From Marinobacter denitrificans (GTDB taxonomy: Bacteria; Pseudomonadota; Gammaproteobacteria; Pseudomonadales; Oleiphilaceae): 64,000 nucleotides of DNA. This document shows positions 57,788 through 64,000 of this stretch, in pieces. A model generated the notes under the pieces. That model searched no databases. It was not told the DNA's origin and was given only the letters and a program-made list of their open reading frames with translations. Positions within the stretch are counted from its first letter, which is position 1, and each line of letters begins with the position of its first letter. A program made the position numbers and the translations under genes. The stretch lies in NCBI RefSeq assembly GCF_008795955.1, contig NZ_VMHN01000001.1:806001-870000 (forward strand). Direction: 5' to 3'.

Positions 57788-59182
57788 ATGAGACGGGTAA
57801 GACGTTTTAACCACGCCCCAACCATGAGCGCACTCGCCCTTGCCTCTTGCCTGACCGCTCTGCCCGGCCTGATTCACGCTCAGGAACCCGATGATGAGAC
57901 CCGGCGCCTGCTCGAGGGCATCCAGCATGGCGAGCAGGTCGAAATAGAACTTCCCGACCCGGAAGAGCAGCTTCCCCTTGATGATCTGCGCAAGCTCGCG
58001 GAGGTATTTGGCCGCATCAAGGATGCCTATGTGGAAGAAGTGGATGATCGCAAGCTTCTGGAGAGTGCCATCAAGGGCATGCTGTCGGATCTTGACCCCC
58101 ACTCCACTTACCTTACCCCGAAAGACTACGAACAGCTGGAAGAAAGCACGTCCGGGGAGTTCGGCGGTCTGGGTATTGAAGTCGGCATGGAAGACGGTTT
58201 CGTCAAGGTGATTTCCCCCATCGACGATACACCAGCCCAGAAAGCTGGTGTGCAGGCCGGTGACCTGATCATCAAGCTTGGTGACCAGCCGGTCAAGGGC
58301 ATGTCGCTGGAGGAAGCCGTCAAGCTAATGCGCGGCAAGCCTGGCACCGTGCTTACCCTCACGATTATGCGCGAAGGCGAATCCGCGCCCATTGAGATTG
58401 ATGTAAAGCGTGACGTGATCAAGGTCACCAGCATCAAGTCCCGTATCATCGAAAACGGGTATGGCTACGTTCGGATTACCCAGTTCCAGGCGGATACAGG
58501 CTCACAGTTCACCGCGGCGCTGGAGGATCTTGAAAAGGAACATGGCAGCGCCCTGGATGGCCTGATTATCGACCTGCGCAACAACCCGGGCGGCATCCTG
58601 CAAGCGGCTGTTGAAGCGGCAGACGCCCTGCTTGATGAAGGACTGATTGTTTATACCGAAGGCCGGATCCAGAGCTCGCGCCTGCGCTTCAATGCCAAAC
58701 CGGGCGATATAATGCCCGAAACGGCTATTGTGGTCCTGATCAATGGCGGCTCCGCGTCAGCCTCTGAAATTCTTGCGGGGGCACTGCAGGATCATGAACG
58801 CGCTGTCGTCATGGGCACCCAGTCATTCGGCAAAGGTAGCGTACAGACCGTCATCCCCCTGGATGAAACCCATGCCATCAAGATGACCACTGCCCGCTAT
58901 TACACTCCGGATGGTCGCTCCATCCAGGCCAAGGGCATCAAGCCGGATATCGAAGTGAAGCCAGCCGAACTGACCGAACTGGACAGCCAGCCCTTCTTCA
59001 CAGAGGCGGACCTGAGTGGCCACCTCGAGGGCCAGGATGAAGAGCAGGACGTACCCCCAGAAGACGTCGGACAGGCCACACCGACAAGCCGTGACTTCCA
59101 GCTACGCTCGGCACTGAACCTGCTGAAGGGCCTGAGCATCCTCAGCAAGCGCAACATGCCAGAACAGGAAAGCGCGGATTGA
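57788..59182 (+). CDS. ctpA: S41-family carboxyl-terminal processing protease
   Basis: A 464-residue exported protease: signal peptide, N-terminal helices, a PDZ domain (about 115-200, GIEVGMEDGFVKVISPID to GKPGTVLTL), then the catalytic core with Ser in NGGSASASEILAGAL (about 322) and Lys in TQSFGKGSVQT (about 347). Such proteases trim the C termini of periplasmic proteins and cell-wall enzymes. Its stop overlaps the TTG start of the next gene. Confidence 0.93.
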   Translation: MRRVRRFNHAPTMSALALASCLTALPGLIHAQEPDDETRRLLEGIQHGEQVEIELPDPEEQLPLDDLRKLAEVFGRIKDAYVEEVDDRKLLESAIKGMLSDLDPHSTYLTPKDYEQLEESTSGEFGGLGIEVGMEDGFVKVISPIDDTPAQKAGVQAGDLIIKLGDQPVKGMSLEEAVKLMRGKPGTVLTLTIMREGESAPIEIDVKRDVIKVTSIKSRIIENGYGYVRITQFQADTGSQFTAALEDLEKEHGSALDGLIIDLRNNPGGILQAAVEAADALLDEGLIVYTEGRIQSSRLRFNAKPGDIMPETAIVVLINGGSASASEILAGALQDHERAVVMGTQSFGKGSVQTVIPLDETHAIKMTTARYYTPDGRSIQAKGIKPDIEVKPAELTELDSQPFFTEADLSGHLEGQDEEQDVPPEDVGQATPTSRDFQLRSALNLLKGLSILSKRNMPEQESAD

Positions 59183-60009
59183 AAGTACCAGCTACGCTGA
59201 TTGCCGCCATTCTCACGGTGATAACACCGGCCAGTTCCGGGGAGGAGCGGGCCAACCCGCAGCAGGTTCCACCCACCATCGCCATCATTATCGATGACAT
59301 GGGGCACAACCTCACAGAGGGCCGTAGGCTGATAGGCCTGGAGCAGCCTATCACCCTAGCCTTCCTGCCTTACCGCCGACATACAACGGAACTGGCGGAG
59401 CATGCCCACCGCAGACAAAAAGAGATCATGCTTCACGCTCCCATGGCCAACACCCGCAATATCGGCCTTGGCGCCGGCGGCCTGAATTCCGGTATGGACA
59501 AAAACAGTATGGCAACGACCCTACGCCGTGCCTTACAGTCCATTCCTCATGTCCGTGGTGTTAACAATCACATGGGCAGCCTGCTTACCCAACAACTCGA
59601 AGCCATGGACTGGGTGATGTCGGAGCTGGACCAATACCCTGTCTATTTCGTCGACAGCCGCACTATCGCCTCTTCCATCGCTGGTGAAGTCGCCGCTGCC
59701 TATCGTATCCCCACCCTCACCCGCGATGTGTTTCTCGATCATGAACAGACCGAGGAGTACGTGGACAAACAGTTCCAGCTGCTGATTAAAAGGGCAAAAG
59801 AGAATGGCAGTGCCGTGGGCATCGGCCACCCTCACAAGGTAACGGTGGATTATCTGGAGAAGCGTTTACCGGAGCTGGACGAAGAAGGTATTGCCATTGC
59901 CACCGTCAGCGCCGTGTGGGCCATGAGGAATGGTAACCGGACGATGTTTGCGGAAGGAGAGAAGCGGGCCATTCGCCCGGCGTTGGCAAAACAAAGTAGG
60001 TCGGATTAG
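59179..60009 (+). CDS. yibQ: Divergent polysaccharide deacetylase (YibQ)
   Basis: A 276-residue exported protein with a signal peptide and the divergent deacetylase fold: TIAIIIDDMGHNLTEGRRL (about 33-51), LAFLPYRRHTTELAEHAH, EIMLHAPM and GVNNHMGSLLT. The role is unknown; the envC-yibQ linkage suggests envelope work. The start is TTG coupled to ctpA. The last codons (SRSD-stop) lie in a palindromic repeat at 60000-60027. Confidence 0.88.
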   Translation: MKVPATLIAAILTVITPASSGEERANPQQVPPTIAIIIDDMGHNLTEGRRLIGLEQPITLAFLPYRRHTTELAEHAHRRQKEIMLHAPMANTRNIGLGAGGLNSGMDKNSMATTLRRALQSIPHVRGVNNHMGSLLTQQLEAMDWVMSELDQYPVYFVDSRTIASSIAGEVAAAYRIPTLTRDVFLDHEQTEEYVDKQFQLLIKRAKENGSAVGIGHPHKVTVDYLEKRLPELDEEGIAIATVSAVWAMRNGNRTMFAEGEKRAIRPALAKQSRSD

Positions 60010-60027
60010 GCAAAGCCGTAATCCGAC
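60000..60027. repeat. GTCGGATTA-type palindromic repeat
   Basis: GTCGGATTA and TAATCCGAC form a 9-bp stem continued by GGC/GCC around AAA, with one bulged base. Very similar palindromes occur widely in proteobacterial genomes. It contains the yibQ stop codon and sits between the convergent yibQ and hisF, where it may act as a terminator. Confidence 0.75.
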
Positions 60028-60045
60028 AATTCAACACGCAGCTAG

Positions 60046-60819
60046 CTAGTCCCGCACCTCGATCCCCTGCGCCTTCATAAACGCCTTGGCTTCCGGGATC
60101 GTATGCTGCCCGAAGTGAAAGATAGATGCCGCCAGGACCGCGTCCGCACGCCCCTTGGTCACACCATCCGCCAGATGCTGAAGCTCGCCAACGCCGCCTG
60201 AAGCGATCACCGGCACCGACACCGCATCACTGATCGCCCGCGTCAGCCCCAGGTCGAACCCGATCTTGGTACCGTCCCGGTCCATGCTGGTCAGCAGCAG
60301 CTCCCCGGCACCCATGGCGGTCATCTTGCGGGCCCATTCCACGGCATCCAGCCCTGTGGGTTTGCGGCCGCCGTGGGTGAAAATTTCCCAGCGCGGCTCT
60401 TCCCCCTCACCACTGACCTGCTTGGCGTCAATGGCCACCACGATGCACTGGCTGCCAAAGCGGTCGGCGGCTTCGCGGACGAATTCCGGGTTAAATACCG
60501 CGGCGGTGTTGATGGACACCTTGTCGGCGCCGGCATTCAGGAGCTTACGGATATCCTCAACGGTGCGCACGCCACCGCCGACCGTCAGCGGGATAAACAC
60601 TTCGGCGGCCATGCGTTCCACGGTTTCGTAGGTGGTGTCGCGGCTTTCGTGACTGGCAGTAATGTCCAGGAAGGTGATTTCGTCGGCGCCCTGCTCATTG
60701 TATTTGCGGGCCACTTCCACCGGGTCACCGGCGTCGCGGATATCGACAAAGTTAACGCCTTTCACAACGCGGCCTTTGTCGACGTCGAGGCAGGGAATGA
60801 TGCGTTTTGCCAGAGCCAT
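60046..60819 (-). CDS. hisF: Imidazole glycerol phosphate synthase, cyclase subunit
   Basis: A 257-residue TIM-barrel enzyme with the catalytic aspartates in [16 protein letters not shown] (Asp11) and [11 protein letters not shown] (about Asp130). It uses ammonia from HisH to make IGP and AICAR in histidine synthesis. It follows hisA by 8 bases and ends the gene string hisB-hisH-hisA-hisF. Confidence 0.97.
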   Translation of the reverse strand: MALAKRIIPCLDVDKGRVVKGVNFVDIRDAGDPVEVARKYNEQGADEITFLDITASHESRDTTYETVERMAAEVFIPLTVGGGVRTVEDIRKLLNAGADKVSINTAAVFNPEFVREAADRFGSQCIVVAIDAKQVSGEGEEPRWEIFTHGGRKPTGLDAVEWARKMTAMGAGELLLTSMDRDGTKIGFDLGLTRAISDAVSVPVIASGGVGELQHLADGVTKGRADAVLAASIFHFGQHTIPEAKAFMKAQGIEVRD

Positions 60820-60827
60820 GATTCGTC

Positions 60828-61565
60828 TTACCCCTTCAGGCTGTCACAGAAGGCCTGGGCTTCGGCCACATCGAGCGTACCTTCGTAGATAGCACGGCCG
60901 GTGATGGCACCAAGAATTCCTTTGTCGGCTACCGTTGCCAGGCGCTTGAGGTCGTCCATATTGGTTACGCCGCCAGAGGCGATAACGGGGATACCGCCCT
61001 CTTCTGCCAGCGCCGCGGTGGCTTCCACATTGACGCCCTGCATCATGCCGTCACGGCTGATATCCGTGTAAACAATCGCATCCACGCCGTCGTTGGCGAA
61101 GCGCTTGGCCAGGTCGGTAGCCAAGACTTCGGAGACTTCTGCCCAGCCATCGGTGGCAACGCGGCCGTCTTTGGCGTCAAGGCCTACGATGATATGGCCC
61201 GGAAATGTCTTGCACATTTCGGTGACGAACTCCGGTTCCTTGACAGCTTTGGTGCCGATGATCACCCACTGTACGCCGGCCTTGAGATAGGCCTCAATGG
61301 TTTCCGCGGAACGGATCCCGCCGCCAATCTGGATGGGCAGGTCCGGAAACTTGCGGGCAATGGCCTGGACAATTTCGCCGTTGACGGGCTCGCCAGCGAA
61401 GGCGCCGTTCAGGTCCACCAGGTGTAGGCGGCGGGCGCCGGCGTCGACCCAGCGGGTTGCCATGTCGACGGGGTCGTCACCGAACACGGTGGAGTCGTCC
61501 ATGCGGCCCTGGCGCAGTCTTACGCACTTGCCGTCTTTGAGGTCTATGGCCGGGATGATCAGCAT
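60828..61565 (-). CDS. hisA: ProFAR isomerase
   Basis: A 245-residue TIM-barrel isomerase of histidine synthesis with catalytic Asp residues in [15 protein letters not shown] (Asp8) and [10 protein letters not shown] (about Asp131). It supplies the substrate of HisHF. A 195-base gap containing a nested hairpin separates it from hisH. Confidence 0.97.
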   Translation of the reverse strand: MLIIPAIDLKDGKCVRLRQGRMDDSTVFGDDPVDMATRWVDAGARRLHLVDLNGAFAGEPVNGEIVQAIARKFPDLPIQIGGGIRSAETIEAYLKAGVQWVIIGTKAVKEPEFVTEMCKTFPGHIIVGLDAKDGRVATDGWAEVSEVLATDLAKRFANDGVDAIVYTDISRDGMMQGVNVEATAALAEEGGIPVIASGGVTNMDDLKRLATVADKGILGAITGRAIYEGTLDVAEAQAFCDSLKG

Positions 61566-61625
61566 GTTTTCTCTTTTCCTTGGGATTGGTTTTGGCTTGC
61601 TGCTAACAGTGGAGTTTAATCGCCC

Positions 61626-61743
61626 GTGCTCCGCCGAAATGGAGGCCCTGTTCGGGGCACGCTGTTAATACGTCCGTGTACGCTCGACAAAAACATCCAT
61701 GTTTTTGACGTCCCCGAACAGGGCCTCCATTCCGGCGAAGCAC
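61626..61743. repeat. Nested hairpin repeat, copy 4
   Basis: Arms 61626-61657 and 61712-61743 form a 32-bp stem with two mismatches. The 54-base interior has the conserved strand GTTAATACGTCCGTGTA on the plus strand and an inner hairpin at 61688-61707 (CAAAAACA / TGTTTTTG, loop TCCA). It lies between hisH and hisA, which are transcribed on the minus strand through it. Confidence 0.9.
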
Positions 61744-61760
61744 TACTTTTTATTTGCCTG

Positions 61761-62402
61761 CTAGCTTTTTCCGGTCCAGTTTGTGAAGTTTTTCAGTAAC
61801 TGCAGCCCCGCCCTTGCGCTTTTTTCCGGGTGGAACTGTGCTGCGAAAATGTTGTCTTTTGCCACAGTCGCAGCCAAATCGACTCCATAATGGCTGCGAC
61901 CGGCGATGTCAGCATTGCCTTCGGCTTCCACATAATAGCTGTGCACAAAATAGAAGCGCTCGCCGTCGGCGATGTTATGCCAAAGCGGGTGTTCGATGGT
62001 CTGGTAGACCTCGTTCCAGCCCATGTGGGGCACTTTCAGGCGCTCTCCGTGTTCCACGAGGTTTTCACCGAAATACCGCACTTCTGATGGAAATAGAGCA
62101 ATGCAGTCAACACCGCCATTTTCCTCGCTGCGGGACATCAGTGCCTGCATACCAACACAAATACCCAGGAACGGGCGATCCTGCGACACCTCGCGCACCA
62201 GGGTGTCGATACCCAAACGGCGAATTTCAGCCATACAGTCACGAATTGCGCCCACACCAGGCAGAATCACCCGGTCGGCTTCACGGATTTTATCAGCGTT
62301 ATCGGAGACCAGCACCGTGGTATCCGGGGCTACGTGCTCTACCGCTTTTTTGGCAGAGTGAAGATTGCCCATGCCGTAGTCGATAATGGCAACGGTTTTC
62401 AT
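61761..62402 (-). CDS. hisH: Imidazole glycerol phosphate synthase, glutaminase subunit
   Basis: A 213-residue class I glutamine amidotransferase: [17 protein letters not shown] at the start, nucleophile in [11 protein letters not shown] (about Cys84), and the His-Glu pair in AAQFHPEKS. It feeds ammonia to HisF. I start at the Met of MKTVAIID (62402); the open frame runs 43 codons further without similarity. Confidence 0.96.
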   Translation of the reverse strand: MKTVAIIDYGMGNLHSAKKAVEHVAPDTTVLVSDNADKIREADRVILPGVGAIRDCMAEIRRLGIDTLVREVSQDRPFLGICVGMQALMSRSEENGGVDCIALFPSEVRYFGENLVEHGERLKVPHMGWNEVYQTIEHPLWHNIADGERFYFVHSYYVEAEGNADIAGRSHYGVDLAATVAKDNIFAAQFHPEKSARAGLQLLKNFTNWTGKS

Positions 62403-62430
62403 GGTTGTTGCGGTGTCCTTCGAAGACAGG

Positions 62431-63024
62431 TTATAGCGAACCTTTGGTAGAAGGTGTGATACCCGCCATGCGCTCGTCCATTTCGATGGCCATGCGCAGG
62501 GCGCGACCGAAGGCCTTGAACACGGTTTCAATCTGGTGATGGGTGTTCTTGCCCTTCAGGTTGTCGATGTGCAGGGTAACCATGGAGTGGTTCACAAAGC
62601 CCTGGAAGAACTCAGCAAACAGGTCCACGTCAAAGCCCCCGACAGCGCCACGGGTGTAGGGCACATTCATCAGCAGTCCCGGGCGTCCGGAAAGATCGAT
62701 CACCACGCGGGACAAAGCTTCGTCCAGCGGCACGTAAGCATGGCCATAACGGCGTATACCTTTCTTGTCGCCAACGGCCTGCTTGAAGGCCTGGCCCAGA
62801 GTGATGCCGATGTCTTCCACGGTGTGGTGGTCATCAATGTGCAGGTCACCCTTGGAGACGATGTTCAGGTCCACCAGCCCGTGGCGGGCGATCTGGTCCA
62901 TCATGTGCTCTAGGAAGGGCACGCCGGTATCGAAACTGGACTTGCCGGTGCCGTCGAGATCGATCTCGACGGTGATCTGTGTTTCCAGGGTATTTCGTTC
63001 TACCCGAGCCTTGCGTTCGGCCAT
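62431..63024 (-). CDS. hisB: Imidazoleglycerol-phosphate dehydratase
   Basis: A 197-residue monofunctional dehydratase with metal-binding motifs [26 protein letters not shown] and a later [17 protein letters not shown]. The histidinol-phosphatase domain found in E. coli HisB is absent, as usual outside enterics. I use the ATG of MAERKAR (63024). It is first in the his string here. Confidence 0.96.
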   Translation of the reverse strand: MAERKARVERNTLETQITVEIDLDGTGKSSFDTGVPFLEHMMDQIARHGLVDLNIVSKGDLHIDDHHTVEDIGITLGQAFKQAVGDKKGIRRYGHAYVPLDEALSRVVIDLSGRPGLLMNVPYTRGAVGGFDVDLFAEFFQGFVNHSMVTLHIDNLKGKNTHHQIETVFKAFGRALRMAIEMDERMAGITPSTKGSL

Positions 63025-63137
63025 GGGGACTCCCAAGTCATCAATCGGCAGATGCCGGAAAAGTGTCTGCGCGCATTATACCTTTTATGCGTCCCTGCGT
63101 CCCGCAACGGGCTTTATAGCGGTGATAGCTGCAACCA

Positions 63138-63599
63138 TCAGAATGCTTTTTTCAGGTTGTTCATGTAAGTATCCACCAGGCTATTGAACTCGTGCTTGAT
63201 CACCGGGCTGATCGCCAGCTTCAGCAGGCTCGGCAGGGGCACGGTCAGCTCGGCGCTGGTCTGGAATTTCACCGAGGTGGTGTTGTCGTCTTTTGCCTTG
63301 AGGGTCCAGGAGCCTTTTACCACGCCATTGCCCTCACCTTTCACCGGCTCCCAGGTGATTTTGCCGTTGTCCTTGTCCGGGTAATACTTGCAGGCGTAAA
63401 TCGACTGGATGGCATGCTTGTCCACCCCTACTTTTTCCATTTCCCAGCGATAGGTGTTGTCACCCAGATCCACCAGTTTATGCACCTTGGGGAAATGGCT
63501 GGCTGATTTCGGAACGTCTGCCAGCAGATCAAAAACCTCGTCATACCCGGCCGGCAGATCCAGCTCACGGTTCAGCTCAATAGAGACAGTAATAGCCAC
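63138..63599 (-). CDS. SRPBCC-family protein
   Basis: A 153-residue protein with START-like features: AGYDEVFDLLADVPKSASHFP (about 17-37), WEMEKVGVDKHAIQSIY and a C-terminal helix LAISPVIKHEFNSLVDTYMNN. Such proteins hold hydrophobic ligands; this one has no marker of a specific role. It is divergent from the AsmA-like gene. Confidence 0.78.
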   Translation of the reverse strand: MAITVSIELNRELDLPAGYDEVFDLLADVPKSASHFPKVHKLVDLGDNTYRWEMEKVGVDKHAIQSIYACKYYPDKDNGKITWEPVKGEGNGVVKGSWTLKAKDDNTTSVKFQTSAELTVPLPSLLKLAISPVIKHEFNSLVDTYMNNLKKAF

Positions 63600-63797
63600 T
63601 GCTTGCTCCTTTTTATCGTTGTAAGACGCGCAATACGTTGTCGCATGAAAAATCGTATAGAAATAAGGTGCCTATTTTGGCTGATCACTAACGTATTGTC
63701 ATACATCCAGGCTTTTATTTTGTTACCCCTGGGTTATGCTTGGGCTAACAATTCGCCTATTAAACCGGACAAGAATTAACGGAAGGACGCCAGAATC

Positions 63798-64000
63798 ATG
63801 AAAGCTGTTCGTTATGTGGCTCTCGCCATAGTCGGCCTGATTATCCTTGCCATTGCCGCCGTGGCTATTGCCGTTGCCGTCATTGACCCCAACACCTACA
63901 AGCCGCAGATTGAGAAGGCCGTTGAAAACAGCACCAACCTCGACCTGATTCTGGCGGGTGATATCGGTTGGTCTTTCATCCCGCTGGGGCTGGAACTCAA
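63798..64000 (+). CDS. AsmA-family protein, N-terminal fragment
   Basis: The frame starts at an ATG preceded by GGAAGG and stays open to the window edge (67 complete codons). It shows one N-terminal helix (ALAIVGLIILAIAAVAIAV) followed by IDPNTYKPQIEKAVENSTNLD and LAGDIGWSFIPLGLEL, the typical start of AsmA proteins, which bridge inner and outer membranes and affect lipid transport or outer-membrane assembly. Confidence 0.85.
   Translation, partial: MKAVRYVALAIVGLIILAIAAVAIAVAVIDPNTYKPQIEKAVENSTNLDLILAGDIGWSFIPLGLEL

Overview
The window looks like chromosomal DNA of a marine, denitrifying gammaproteobacterium, most likely Marinobacter or a close relative. This rests on protein-level recognition of families, GC-rich coding sequence, the FabA/FabB pair, the suf order B-C-D-S-A-T-E, and an E. 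coli-like block of secB, yibN, gpmI, envC, ctpA and yibQ genes. No database was searched. I see no rRNA, tRNA, phage, insertion sequence or CRISPR array.

Layout. Positions 1-4600 hold the end of a cation efflux transporter, a ferritin-like protein, a secreted M12-type metalloprotease with a GlyGly-CTERM tail beside its probable processing enzyme (rhombosortase), and an AEC transporter. Positions 4.7-22.2 kb are a denitrification island: norCB, a polyferredoxin gene, norDEF; then, on the opposite strand, nirC-nirF, a PhnD-like binding protein, norQ and a small membrane protein; then nirS-nirDLGH-nirJ-nirE-nirN and a Crp/Fnr regulator. Positions 22-34.6 kb hold wrbA, a TrhA homologue, two nnrS genes, three different NarK-type nitrate/nitrite transporters, a universal stress protein, an ankyrin protein and a bacterial voltage-gated channel. 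FNR/DNR-type boxes precede norC, nirS, nirC, the regulator, narK, the usp-narK pair and the third narK, so the nitrate-respiration genes are probably one oxygen/NO regulon. The catalytic nitrate reductase (narGHJI), nitrous oxide reductase and NirM are not in the window.

Positions 35-46 kb hold fabA-fabB, a stand-alone AraC-type DNA-binding protein, trhP (yegQ) and the sufBCDSATE operon for Fe-S cluster assembly. The suf promoter carries a near-consensus type 1 IscR site although iscR is not nearby. Positions 46-54 kb hold flgT and flgP, an outer-membrane TraF_2 protein, cca, a pteridine reductase, a thiolase, trmL and a periplasmic binding-like protein. Positions 54-64 kb hold secB, yibN, gpmI-envC-ctpA-yibQ, hisB-hisH-hisA-hisF, an SRPBCC protein and the start of an AsmA-like gene.

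The most unusual signal is a family of four large nested hairpins (38.92, 40.86, 41.05 and 61.63 kb). Each has a 23-32 bp outer stem whose sequence differs between copies yet stays self-complementary, a conserved single strand containing GTGAATACGTCCATGTA or close variants, and an inner 8-9 bp hairpin of variable stem sequence with a TCCN loop. Two copies lie inside the suf operon between sufB and sufC, and one lies inside the his gene string.
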